Of a stretch of 64,000 nucleotides of DNA, positions 37,227 through 46,379 are shown piece after piece; the first letter of the stretch is position 1, and every line of letters starts with the position of its first letter. Under the pieces are notes generated by a model, which saw nothing but the letters and a program-made list of their open reading frames with translations, searched no databases and had not been told where the DNA came from. This stretch comes from JANMZO01 sp963763135. GTDB taxonomy: Bacteria; Actinomycetota; Acidimicrobiia; Acidimicrobiales; JANYDT01. The DNA is taken from the NCBI GenBank assembly GCA_963763135.1, contig CAVXNJ010000004.1, positions 186,001 through 250,000 of the forward strand. The letters run 5' to 3'. Position numbers and translations under genes: made by a program.

Positions 37227-40200
37227 TTGGGGGTCGCCACTCTGGTTGGCATTACGGCAGTTGGATTCCCCTTTGTCGCATCGGGCCAATCGTCGGGCCT
37301 CTCCGGGGCCTCAAGCGCCCCGAAACAGGAAGCTGATACTGCCACCGACACCATCGTTCCGACCACCGTCAAGTCGGAAGGAAACACGTCGCAGAAGCCG
37401 AGCTACGGCGACGTCGACACCACACCGGCGAGCGGCAACTTGTCCGTGGTGTTGGCCGGCCCGTCGGGGGCTTTGCGTACCACGAGCGCTGCCAGCGAAC
37501 TGCGTTGGATCTTCGACCGGCCCGTCACCCAACTCGGTGCGATCGGCCAACAGCTCGACCCCAAGAAGTACGTCACGATCTCGCCTGCGCTTCCCGGAGC
37601 ATTTCGATGGGTTTCAACGCGCGCCCTCGTGTTCGAACCGGTTGCCGTACCCGGCTCGTCGACGTACACCGTCACGGTGGCCAAGGGCTTCCCGGCCCTT
37701 GACGGCACAACATTGGCAGAAGCAAAGGTCACGAAGTTCTCCACGCCGACGATCTCGTGTTCGCTTGTCGATGCGGACCTACCAAGGGTTCGCGTGAAAT
37801 GCGATCAGCCGTCGACCATCAAATCCGTAGGTGCGCATACTGTCATTGAGTACGTGCGGCTGGAATCTGATTCCGGCGACCCCTTTTCGACCCAGTACCG
37901 ACCATCGGCCGCCGACTTCGCGACGATGAAGAAGGTTGATCCGAAGGGCACCTCAGCGTTCCAGACCGTTCTTGCTCGCCTCGACTCGGCGAAGGAAGTC
38001 GTCGCAACCCACGGTGTTCGCATCGTTGGGCAGGAACTGTGCGACCCGAAGGCCACGGCATCGGTCGACAACACCTGTTACGTGTTTGAAGGTATTCGCG
38101 CTGTTGTTCCCGACACCGTCGCTCGCCTCAAGTTCTCGGCGGGAACGATCAGTTCCGAGGGACCTCTGTTGGGCAAGGCTTCCGTCGACGGTCGTATCCC
38201 GACGGAGCGCTCACCGCTGGTCGTCATGAACGGCTGCGCCAAGAACTGCAATCCCGAGACCTACTTCGGGCTTGAGATCACTGGCGACCAGTACTCGCCG
38301 ATCGGTCTCGATGGCAACATCACCGTAAAAGACGTGGCGGCGAAGACCTCGCTGACGTACCGGATTCCGGCCGGCGTCACGATGGAGTCCGACGACGACC
38401 TTGACCCGCTGCCGGCCGACCTTCGCTACCCGCTTTCGCTTACGTGGGCCAAAATCAAACCGCTGCGCACGTACGAAGTCACGGTGTCGCCGAAAGCCCG
38501 CAACGTTTCGGATCGGCTTCTCGGGTACACCGCCATTCGTACCTTCTCGGTTGGCAACTACCCGGCGTTCGCGTACATTGCGGGCGGCGAGCAGGTAGTG
38601 GAATCCGATGTGAACGGCTTGCGTCTGCGTTCGCGAAACATCACTGAAGTGCAGCAGATCGTGAAGCGAGTGGATCGCGAAGACCTCGTTGCCCAAATCC
38701 GGGCTTATGCCGGGACATCAAAGGACCCGCTCGATCTCAACAAAGTCGGTTCTTCGAAAGTCACCCTGACGCCGAAGACGAACACCTCGGCGAGTTCGGT
38801 CGTGTCGTTCTCCGATAAGAAGCCCGGTGTCTACCTCGTCGCGGTCCGACCGAAGGCCTACGTCGGTAAGAGCCGTTACAACGATCAGGGGTTCCCGTGG
38901 AGCCAGGCCGACCAGGTGGCCGCTGACGGTTCGGCCGATTCGTCGAAGGGTACCGGAGCGTACGGCGACGGATGGTCGAGCGCTCTCGTTCAACGAACCG
39001 ATCTCGCCGTCACCTTGAAGCGTTCTGAGAACAACGTCGTGGTCGTCGTCACGAGCCTGGCCACCGCCAAGCCGGTCAAAGGAGCGGAAGTCTCGCTGTT
39101 CGACTCCGACGACAATCCGTACTGGACCGGAAAAACCAACGAAGATGGAATCGTCGAAGGGGCCGTGTCGAAGAACAAGGCATGTGCTTCTGGGTGCGAC
39201 GTGGTCGCCGTGGTCGAGCACGACGGCGATACCGCATACGCGCTGAGCTACTGGCGTGATTGGGGCGACGATATTCGCTACAGCGATGTGTCGAACACTG
39301 ACTCTTCCGACTCGACCGACGACACGGAAGCCGATCTCGTCGACACCGAAGCGCCGACGACGATCCCCGACGGCGTTACCGAAAATCTGAAGCCGGGCGT
39401 TCACCGGGTCGCTGCGGTGTTTGCCGATCGTGGCGTGTACAAGGCCGGCGAGCTGGTTCACATCAAGGGGTACATCCGCGACGAAACCCTACGTGAACTT
39501 ACCTTCCCTGACGGCGTGAAGAACGCTCTCGTGACGGTCACCGACCCTCGAAACACCGTCATCGCAACGAACAAGGTCAACGTGTCGTCGTCGGGTGCGT
39601 TTGACACCACCGTGACCGTTCCTGCGGCAGGCGTGCAGGGTGGGTACAGCATCACGGTCGACAACGCGTACGCATCGTTTCTCGTCACGACCTTCCGCAA
39701 GCCCGACTTTGTCGTCGACGTGAAGGCCACCCCCGGTTCCATCGTGCGCGGCAAGTCAACGAACTTCGATGTCACCGGACGCTACCTCTACGGTTCACCG
39801 ATGACCGGCGACACCCTGGAAGCGGCCTACTCGGCCGACTACCTGTCGGTGAATCCGCTCGAAGAGCTTCGCGGTTCGCAGTATCAGGGCTTCACCTGGT
39901 CCTTCACCTGTGAGTTCGCAAGCCTGGTTGACAATCCCGACCCGGATGCATCGTCGGGCGACGAGTGCTACAACTCCGCCGGCGCGGATCTGATGGGCGA
40001 GAACTCTGCGGTCCTCGATACGGCCGGCCACTACGTGCAAACCGTCGAAGCGCCGATCAGCAAGAAGCGGCACTATGCCGTGGCGCTCGGCTACGAAGCC
40101 AACGTCAGCGATGTGAGTCGTCAGTCGTTCGCCGGTCGCACGTCGGCCATCATCCATCCTGGTGAGTACTACGTCGGGGTGAAGCAGAAGGAGTACTTCA

Positions 40201-40562
40201 CGTCGGCCAAGAAGCCGATGGTCGTTGAGGTGCTGGCCGGTTCGCCGACCGGCAAGGTTGTAACCGGCGCCAACATCACCGTCGATCTGTACAAGTGGGA
40301 CTACGTCACCACCAAGCGGAAGAACGACGACGACACGGTAACGACGGTGGGCACGTGGAAGTCGACGCAGGTCGCCACGTCCAACGCCAAGACGACCGGC
40401 CAGCCCGTGTCGGTCACCTTCACTCCGGAGAAAGCCGGTACCTACGAAGTGCGCGCACACGCAATCGATGCGGCCGGCAATTACTTGGAATCTGGCTTCT
40501 CGACGTACGTCCTCGGCCCGATTACGTGCCGTGGTACACCGACGACTCGCAGCCGCAGTTGA
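37227..40562 (+). CDS. Alpha-2-macroglobulin family protein, N-terminal part (frameshifted)
   Basis: Large secreted or periplasm-side bacterial alpha-2-macroglobulin, the E. coli YfhM/ECAM type that traps proteases. This frame (1111 residues) covers a signal-like hydrophobic segment, then macroglobulin-like beta domains (for example LRWIFDRPVTQLGAIG, VHIKGYIRDETLRELTFPDG, ITVDNAYASFLVTTFRKPDF). It ends abruptly after FSTYVLGP at a TGA, while the following frame continues DYVPWYTDDSQPQLT, as expected for an intact gene with one base missing near 40517-40520. The start here is TTG and the signal's basic part lies in the upstream frame, so a second one-base shift near 37195 is likely. Whether this is error or pseudogene is open. 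Confidence 0.75.
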   Translation: MGVATLVGITAVGFPFVASGQSSGLSGASSAPKQEADTATDTIVPTTVKSEGNTSQKPSYGDVDTTPASGNLSVVLAGPSGALRTTSAASELRWIFDRPVTQLGAIGQQLDPKKYVTISPALPGAFRWVSTRALVFEPVAVPGSSTYTVTVAKGFPALDGTTLAEAKVTKFSTPTISCSLVDADLPRVRVKCDQPSTIKSVGAHTVIEYVRLESDSGDPFSTQYRPSAADFATMKKVDPKGTSAFQTVLARLDSAKEVVATHGVRIVGQELCDPKATASVDNTCYVFEGIRAVVPDTVARLKFSAGTISSEGPLLGKASVDGRIPTERSPLVVMNGCAKNCNPETYFGLEITGDQYSPIGLDGNITVKDVAAKTSLTYRIPAGVTMESDDDLDPLPADLRYPLSLTWAKIKPLRTYEVTVSPKARNVSDRLLGYTAIRTFSVGNYPAFAYIAGGEQVVESDVNGLRLRSRNITEVQQIVKRVDREDLVAQIRAYAGTSKDPLDLNKVGSSKVTLTPKTNTSASSVVSFSDKKPGVYLVAVRPKAYVGKSRYNDQGFPWSQADQVAADGSADSSKGTGAYGDGWSSALVQRTDLAVTLKRSENNVVVVVTSLATAKPVKGAEVSLFDSDDNPYWTGKTNEDGIVEGAVSKNKACASGCDVVAVVEHDGDTAYALSYWRDWGDDIRYSDVSNTDSSDSTDDTEADLVDTEAPTTIPDGVTENLKPGVHRVAAVFADRGVYKAGELVHIKGYIRDETLRELTFPDGVKNALVTVTDPRNTVIATNKVNVSSSGAFDTTVTVPAAGVQGGYSITVDNAYASFLVTTFRKPDFVVDVKATPGSIVRGKSTNFDVTGRYLYGSPMTGDTLEAAYSADYLSVNPLEELRGSQYQGFTWSFTCEFASLVDNPDPDASSGDECYNSAGADLMGENSAVLDTAGHYVQTVEAPISKKRHYAVALGYEANVSDVSRQSFAGRTSAIIHPGEYYVGVKQKEYFTSAKKPMVVEVLAGSPTGKVVTGANITVDLYKWDYVTTKRKNDDDTVTTVGTWKSTQVATSNAKTTGQPVSVTFTPEKAGTYEVRAHAIDAAGNYLESGFSTYVLGPITCRGTPTTRSRS

Positions 40563-40564
40563 CG

Positions 40565-43498
40565 ATGATCGCCGACAAGGCCTCCTACAAGCCGGGTGAA
40601 AAGGCCCGCATTCTGATCCAGTCGCCGTTCGCGAAAGCCAGCGGATTGCTCACGATCGAGCGCAATGGCGTGATGGAACATCGTCGATTCGACGTGACGA
40701 GTTCCGCCACCTCGGTCGTGATTCCGATCACCGACGAGTACACACCGAACGTCTACGCCAGCGTCACGCTGTTCAAAGGCCGCACCGGCCAACCGAGCAA
40801 GACCGACCCTTCCGATCCGAATCGTCCGCAGGTTCAAACCGGCACACTGAACATCTCGGTGCCGCCCAAGACCAAGGAGCTCACGGTCAAGGTCGACACC
40901 GATAAGCGCGAATACCTTCCCGGCGTGGACGCATCAGCGACCGTCAAGGTGGTCGACGCCAAGGGACAGCCGGCCAAGGGTGAAGTCACGCTCTGGGCCG
41001 TTGATGAAGGCGTCCTTCGTCTCACGAACTACCAGGCTCCCGACCTTCTGTCGATGATGTACCCCGGTCGTTCATTGGGCGTCGACACCGCTGATAGTCG
41101 CATGCGACTCGTCGCTCGTAACCGAGACGATGAGAAGGGCGGCGTCGATGGCGTCGCGCCTTCGCCGGGTGGCGGTGGTGGCGAGGAAGAAGCCACGGTC
41201 GCCGAAGGCGTCCGAACCGACTTCCGCACACTGGCGGCCTGGACCGCGACGGTCAAGGTCGGCGACAGCGGCACCGCCGTGGTGCCGATGAAGCTGCCGG
41301 AGTCCCTTACGGAATACCGCGTTATCGCAGTAGCGACCAGTGACGCCGACCGGTTCGGCACGGGCAAGAGCAGTCTCACCATCCGCAAGCCCTTCCTGGC
41401 TCTTGCTGCGCTTCCTCGGTCCGTCAATATGGGCGACACCTTCGAAGCCGGAGCCACCCTGCGAAACCAGACCGGGACCACCGCACCGGCCACGTTGAGC
41501 ATCAGCCTCCCGGCGAACTCGCCGCTCGTGGTTGACGGACCGACGACGCTCACGGCGCCCGCCCTCGGCGATGTGCCGACCGAATTGCGGTTCAAGTTCC
41601 GGGCGGTCAAGACCGGCACGGCCACGTTTGATCTCAAGGCCAAACTCGCCGACGGCGTGGGTCCTGAGCGCAACGATGCGCTGCGGTCCTCCATTCCCGT
41701 AACGATCACGCGTCGCCTGGAAACGGTCGCTACGTCGGGAACGGTTTCCGCTGGCGGCAAACCCGACCTGGAGAAGCTGACCGTTCCCGCCGGTGTGTAC
41801 AGCGACCTCGGTTCGCTCGAGATCACCGCATCGTCGAGCGCGTTGGCCGGTTTGCAGAACGGCATCACCCAGTTGGCCGAGTACCCGTACGGCTGTGTCG
41901 AACAGCGATCCTCCCGGATCCGGGTGCTGCTGGATCTTGCTGCGCTCGCCGAGAAGTACCCGCTGCCGGGCATCAAGACCGGAAACATCAAGAAGGTGGT
42001 GCAGGAGCAGATCAATCTTCTGCGTACATACCAAACTGAAGTTGGTGGGCTCTCGTACTGGCCGGGCGATTTCACGCCGGATCAGTTCATCACCCCGCGC
42101 GTGTTCCTGCTTCTGCTCGATGCCAAGGATGCCGGCTACTCCATTCCCGCCGGCATGCTGGATCAGATCCAGTCGTACCTGATCGACATCGCCCAGGGTG
42201 AGCGCAACGACAGCTTCGTCGAGGCGTCCGCCCCGAATCAGGCGCAAGTGGCCTGGGCTCTGGCCCGCGCCGGTCGCCCCGAGTCGGGTCTCGTCGACTA
42301 CCTGTACGAGAACCGCTTCGACCTTTCGTTCCTCGAGCGCGTGCACCTGTTGCACGCCATGCTCGAGGCCGGAGAGAAGGGCAAGCGTCCGAATACCCTG
42401 TTCGCCGACCTGATCTCCAGCGTCCGAATCGACGGGGCCCGGGCGACGGTCCAGGAGGACTTTGACTGGGCCAACTGGTCAAGCCTCAGCTACCTCGACG
42501 CCGGTCGATCCCACGACACCGCCGCCTTCCTCTCGCTCCTGGTTCGTATCGACGCCAAGCATCCGTTGGTTTCGCAACTCGCCGCTGGCTTGTTGGCCCA
42601 ACGCCGCAATGGCACGTGGGACAACACGCTGGAGAGCGGTTACGCCCTGAAGGCCCTGCTCGACGTCTCCCGTTACGCCGAGAAAACGACTCCCGACTTC
42701 ACCGCGAACATCGCACTTGGAACGTCGAAGTTGATGACGCAGAAGTTCGCCGGATCCGACCTGTCGATCGTGGGCTCCTCGACGCCGATGAGTAAGCTAA
42801 GTACGCTTAGCAAGCCTGGAACGCCGAGTCAGCTGAGTATTGCTGCTGACGGGAAGGGAACCCTCCACTGGTCGGCCACTTTGCGCTACGCGCCGAACCT
42901 GTCGTCGTTGAAGCCCCTGGATCAGGGTCTCACCGTTGAGCGTCGCTACTATCCGTTCACCAAGACGGAGTACGACAAGTCAGGCAACCTGATTTTGCCG
43001 GCACCGGTAACGAAGTTCTCCGCTGGTGATCTGGTCAGGGTGGTCATCAAGGTTTCGACTCCGCAGAACCGTACCAACCTCGTCGTCGACGATCCGCTGC
43101 CAGCGGGTCTCGAAGCTCTCAACGCGTCGCTTGCGTCTACGTCGCAGGCTGACGTCAACGAGGGTGACACCGCGGGTGGCGACGGGTCCTCGGCGTCGGC
43201 GTATGACCGGGTCGAAATAGGTAACGACCGGGTGTTGTTCTTCGCCCAGGAGTTTTCCGCCGGTGAACAGGTGACGTCGTACATCGCTCGGGCTACGGCT
43301 CCGGGTACGTTCGCCGTCGCTCCGACGCAGGCCGAAGACATGTACCGTCCCGACGTGTTCGGTCGCAACGGCACCGCCACCATCGTGGTCACCCCGCCGT
43401 CGGCCGCAAGCGCCTCGACAACGTCAACGTCGACTTCGAAGGTGGTGGCTACCACGACCTCGAAGGCCGCGGTCACCACCACAACCAAGAAAAAGTAA
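40565..43498 (+). CDS. Alpha-2-macroglobulin family protein, C-terminal part (frameshifted)
   Basis: 977 residues in the -1 frame relative to the first part; homology begins already at about 40518 in this frame. The ATG at 40565 lies 3 bases after the upstream stop, so reinitiation could make a separate chain. Contains macroglobulin domains, the A2M region with GEVTLWAVDEGVLRLTNY, and the thioester motif YPYGCVEQRSSR (Cys at nt 41894) that reacts with trapped proteases, followed by the helical thioester-domain repeats. Ends in a Thr/Ser/Lys tail. The next gene is a PBP1C-type penicillin-binding protein, the usual neighbour. Confidence 0.8.
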   Translation: MIADKASYKPGEKARILIQSPFAKASGLLTIERNGVMEHRRFDVTSSATSVVIPITDEYTPNVYASVTLFKGRTGQPSKTDPSDPNRPQVQTGTLNISVPPKTKELTVKVDTDKREYLPGVDASATVKVVDAKGQPAKGEVTLWAVDEGVLRLTNYQAPDLLSMMYPGRSLGVDTADSRMRLVARNRDDEKGGVDGVAPSPGGGGGEEEATVAEGVRTDFRTLAAWTATVKVGDSGTAVVPMKLPESLTEYRVIAVATSDADRFGTGKSSLTIRKPFLALAALPRSVNMGDTFEAGATLRNQTGTTAPATLSISLPANSPLVVDGPTTLTAPALGDVPTELRFKFRAVKTGTATFDLKAKLADGVGPERNDALRSSIPVTITRRLETVATSGTVSAGGKPDLEKLTVPAGVYSDLGSLEITASSSALAGLQNGITQLAEYPYGCVEQRSSRIRVLLDLAALAEKYPLPGIKTGNIKKVVQEQINLLRTYQTEVGGLSYWPGDFTPDQFITPRVFLLLLDAKDAGYSIPAGMLDQIQSYLIDIAQGERNDSFVEASAPNQAQVAWALARAGRPESGLVDYLYENRFDLSFLERVHLLHAMLEAGEKGKRPNTLFADLISSVRIDGARATVQEDFDWANWSSLSYLDAGRSHDTAAFLSLLVRIDAKHPLVSQLAAGLLAQRRNGTWDNTLESGYALKALLDVSRYAEKTTPDFTANIALGTSKLMTQKFAGSDLSIVGSSTPMSKLSTLSKPGTPSQLSIAADGKGTLHWSATLRYAPNLSSLKPLDQGLTVERRYYPFTKTEYDKSGNLILPAPVTKFSAGDLVRVVIKVSTPQNRTNLVVDDPLPAGLEALNASLASTSQADVNEGDTAGGDGSSASAYDRVEIGNDRVLFFAQEFSAGEQVTSYIARATAPGTFAVAPTQAEDMYRPDVFGRNGTATIVVTPPSAASASTTSTSTSKVVATTTSKAAVTTTTKKK

Positions 43499-43504
43499 GT
43501 GTGC

Positions 43505-45643
43505 ATGCGACGACGGACGAAGGTTCTTGCCGGTTCGTTCGTCGTCGTTGGCGCGTTCGGGCTGTGGGCCCGCCTCGGTGGCCTGCCGGTAGCGATCACC
43601 CAACCGAAGACGATAAGCGCACCTACGTTCCTGGCCAGCGACGGGTCCCCGCTTGATGCAGCGGCAACCCGTGCCCTGGCGGCATCCAAAGGGCAGTCGT
43701 CGGGAGTCCGGGGACCGTCGCTGGCCCAGCAGGCCAGACGGCTGGCGGAAGCGACAAAGGCGGCCGAGGACCGTCGGTTCACTTCGCACGTCGGCGTTGA
43801 TCCGATAGCCGTGGTCCGCGCCATCGGTGCCGACATCCGCGCCCGACGCGTGGTGCAGGGTGGATCCACGATCACCCAGCAGTTGGTGAAGTTGCGTGCG
43901 GGCGCGTCGGCCGATGGCCGCGGGGTGACAAGCAAATTTCGGCAGGCCGTGTACGCACTGCGCCTGGAGCATCGCATGACGAAGGACCAGATCCTGTCGG
44001 CATACCTATCGGAGGCTCCGTACGGTGGACGGATGATCGGAGCCGAGGCCGCGGCCGAGGGCTACTTCGGCACGTCAGCATCTCAACTCAGCTGGGCTCA
44101 AGCCGCCTACCTGGCGGCATTGCCGCAACGGCCGACGGCGTTCAACCCGCGCCGAGACCAGAAGGCGGCCCGAAACCGTCAGGTCTGGATTCTTCGACGG
44201 CTGCGCAAGACCGGTGCGATCACCGAGGCGGAGCTGAAGACGTCGCTCACCGAGTCGCTCAACCTCGTGCCCGACGCGTTTGACCCGCAGGCCCCGCACT
44301 TCACCGAGATGCTCGCCAAGCAGATGAAGTCGACCGGAACCCCGATACGCACCACGCTCAACGCGTCACTGCAGCGCGACGTTGTCGGCATCGCTCGTCA
44401 GCAACGACGCGAGCTTCGGAAGAACCATGCGGCCAACGTGGCGGTGGTCGTGATCGACAATCGAACCGGCGCCGTTCGGGCCTGGGAGGGGAGTGGCGAC
44501 TACTTCGATGCTGACCACGGCGGGATGCTCAACGGGCCGATGCTGACCCGCCAGGTCGGCTCAACCATCAAACCGTTCATCTACGCGGGTGCGTTCGATG
44601 CCGGGTCGGCCCCGGGCGACCTTATCGATGACACGCCGTTCGAAACGATGGCCGACGGCAAGAACTTCCAACCGCAAAACTACGACCACAAGTTCCGCGG
44701 TCCGATCCCGATGCGTGAGGCGTTGGCCAGTTCGGTCAACATTCCGGCGGTGCGTCTGCTGGCTGATCAAACCCCACGTGTGCTTATGGATCGTCTGGCT
44801 CGGGCGGGCATCAAGTTGCCGTTCGGCCCGCAGCATTACGGCCTGGCTCTCGGGCTCGGCACCGCGGAGATCAGCCTGCTCGATCTCACCAAGGCCTACG
44901 CATCGTTCGCCCGTGGTGGCCTGTCGCTCGACGCCACGTTCGTCGAACCCGCCAAGGTGCAAACCAGCGGTCGGCGGGTGGCCAGCGAGTCGGCCGCGTT
45001 CCTCGTGAGCGACGTGCTGTCCGACAACGAAGCCCGGGCCACGGCCTTCGGACGACGGTCTGCGCTGAAGTTCACGTTCCCGGTCGCCGCAAAGACCGGC
45101 ACGTCGCAGAACTTCCATGACAACTGGGTGGTCGGGTTCACAGCCGACTTCACCGTCGGTGTCTGGGTCGGAAACTTCGACCGCACCCCGCTAGCCGGAG
45201 CAACTGGGGTCACCGGGGCCGGTCCGGTCTTTCATGCCGTGATGCTCGCCGCGCACCGCTACCTCACGCCCAACTCCGGGCTGTCGCCCGATGCCACGTT
45301 GCTGTCGTCGGTGCCCGATGATCTAGTCGCCGTGCCGAACGGATCGCGAACTGAATACGAATGGCTCGTCCCCCGGAAGAAAGTGGAATCAAAGCCGGCG
45401 CTCGGCGGACAGCTGCGACTGGTCGAACCGGTCGACGGTGGGAAGTACCTTCTCGACGAGAGCCGCCCCGGCGATGCACAGAGCCTGCCACTCCGAGCGA
45501 GCGGAGGTTCCGCCCCGTATGCGTTCACGGTCGACGGTGATCCCTTCACCGGCTCATCGTGGGCCCTCGAAGCGGGCCGCCACGAGGTGTGTGTGCGCGA
45601 CCGCGCCGGGGCCGAGCGCTGCTCCCAATTCTCCGTGTCGTAG
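43505..45643 (+). CDS. pbpC: Penicillin-binding protein 1C-type bifunctional PBP
   Basis: 712 residues. Short cytoplasmic tail, one N-terminal helix, then the GT51 transglycosylase domain (catalytic Glu in AAEDRRFTSH near residue 88; GGSTITQQLVK; AEAAAEGYFGTSASQLSW) and the transpeptidase domain with SxxK in VGSTIKPFIYAGAF (about residue 353), the SSVN motif and KTGTS (about residue 530). The C-terminal 90 residues match the BiPBP_C domain. It makes and repairs peptidoglycan; the pairing with alpha-2-macroglobulin suggests repair after protease attack. GTG 43499 is an alternative start. Confidence 0.9.
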   Translation: MRRRTKVLAGSFVVVGAFGLWARLGGLPVAITQPKTISAPTFLASDGSPLDAAATRALAASKGQSSGVRGPSLAQQARRLAEATKAAEDRRFTSHVGVDPIAVVRAIGADIRARRVVQGGSTITQQLVKLRAGASADGRGVTSKFRQAVYALRLEHRMTKDQILSAYLSEAPYGGRMIGAEAAAEGYFGTSASQLSWAQAAYLAALPQRPTAFNPRRDQKAARNRQVWILRRLRKTGAITEAELKTSLTESLNLVPDAFDPQAPHFTEMLAKQMKSTGTPIRTTLNASLQRDVVGIARQQRRELRKNHAANVAVVVIDNRTGAVRAWEGSGDYFDADHGGMLNGPMLTRQVGSTIKPFIYAGAFDAGSAPGDLIDDTPFETMADGKNFQPQNYDHKFRGPIPMREALASSVNIPAVRLLADQTPRVLMDRLARAGIKLPFGPQHYGLALGLGTAEISLLDLTKAYASFARGGLSLDATFVEPAKVQTSGRRVASESAAFLVSDVLSDNEARATAFGRRSALKFTFPVAAKTGTSQNFHDNWVVGFTADFTVGVWVGNFDRTPLAGATGVTGAGPVFHAVMLAAHRYLTPNSGLSPDATLLSSVPDDLVAVPNGSRTEYEWLVPRKKVESKPALGGQLRLVEPVDGGKYLLDESRPGDAQSLPLRASGGSAPYAFTVDGDPFTGSSWALEAGRHEVCVRDRAGAERCSQFSVS

Positions 45644-45656
45644 GTTTGAGAAGGTA

Positions 45657-45678
45657 GACTAAGTCGTATGACTAAGTC
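45657..45678. promoter_or_regulatory. Putative TA operator: repeated GACTAAGTC over promoter and start
   Basis: GACTAAGTC occurs at 45657-45665 and 45670-45678, 13 bp apart; each is a near-palindrome. The first overlaps a TAGACT -10-like box (45655-45660), the second lies within the first codons of the antitoxin (ATG 45668). The box ends 7 nt before the ATG, so the mRNA is probably leaderless. Autorepression by the Phd-type antitoxin is inferred. Confidence 0.4.
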
Positions 45679-45907
45679 CGTCAATGTCCATGAGGCGAAG
45701 ACTCACCTGTCCCGGTTGCTAGACGAAGTTCAGGATGGGCAAGAAATTGTCATCGCCCGTTCTGGGGTTCCGTGCGCACGGCTTGTCTCCGCGGAATCAG
45801 GCCCACGCCCGTCAGGCATGCTCGCCGGAGTATGGCCAGATCTTCCACCGGATGCGTCGTTTTTCGACTCCCTGCCTGACGATGAGCTTCAGGCGTGGGA
45901 ACGATGA
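45668..45907 (+). CDS. Phd/YefM-family antitoxin
   Basis: 79 residues. The N-terminal 50 residues are the Phd DNA-binding fold: VNVHEAKTHLSRLLDEVQDG, then EIVIARSGVPCARLV. The C-terminal part (WPDLPPDASFFDSLPDDELQ) is the acidic toxin-binding tail. It neutralises the PIN toxin encoded next and probably represses its own promoter. Its stop overlaps the toxin start (ATGA). Confidence 0.85.
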   Translation: MTKSVNVHEAKTHLSRLLDEVQDGQEIVIARSGVPCARLVSAESGPRPSGMLAGVWPDLPPDASFFDSLPDDELQAWER

Positions 45908-46290
45908 AGCTCTTGCTGGACACCCACACGTTTCTTTGGCGAGCGGTGGGTTCACTTCGTTTGAGCGACCGCGCGAATCAGGCAATCGATAACAGGTCCA
46001 ATGCTGTCTACGTGTCGGCGGCGTCGGCGTGGGAAGTTTCCACAAAGCATCGACTGGGCAAACTCCCTGAAGGAGAAGCGATACTTCTCCGGTTTGCGGG
46101 GGCTGTCACAGACATTCGTGCGGAGCCTCTAGCGATGTCAGTGGAGCACAGCCTGCTTGCCGGGTCGTTTCCGATGGAGCATCGAGATCCGTTTGATCGG
46201 ATGCTGGCGGCTCAGGCGGCGCTCGAAGGCGCAGTACTCGTGACGGCGGATCCCGCTTTCAATGCGTTTCCGATAACAACGTTATGGTGA
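45904..46290 (+). CDS. PIN-domain toxin (VapC-like ribonuclease)
   Basis: 128 residues. PIN acidic residues are visible: LLLDTHTFLWRAVG (first Asp), SAASAWEVSTKHRLGKL (Glu), EHRDPFDRMLAAQAA and LVTADPAFNAF (Asp residues). This is the Sll0205-like PIN subgroup, metal-dependent RNases that cut RNA when the antitoxin is lost. The upstream GTG at 45895 is in the same frame, but the ATG at 45904 gives the usual 4-bp overlap with the antitoxin. It is convergent with the CoA transferase gene after an 89-bp gap. Confidence 0.85.
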   Translation: MKLLLDTHTFLWRAVGSLRLSDRANQAIDNRSNAVYVSAASAWEVSTKHRLGKLPEGEAILLRFAGAVTDIRAEPLAMSVEHSLLAGSFPMEHRDPFDRMLAAQAALEGAVLVTADPAFNAFPITTLW

Positions 46291-46379
46291 TTGGAAGGTT
46301 GTCCGGCGGCGAAGCCAAATGCCCGGATCTTTCACAGTGAGCGTCGCTGGAGTTCTCATCGGTGCTGAGCCGGTGATGC

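Noticed and set aside
40512..40525. Programmed -1 frameshift in the alpha-2-macroglobulin gene
   Set aside because: The sequence CGGCCCGATT lacks a canonical X-XXY-YYZ slippery heptamer, and a similar defect exists at the 5' end, so a base deletion or read error is simpler.
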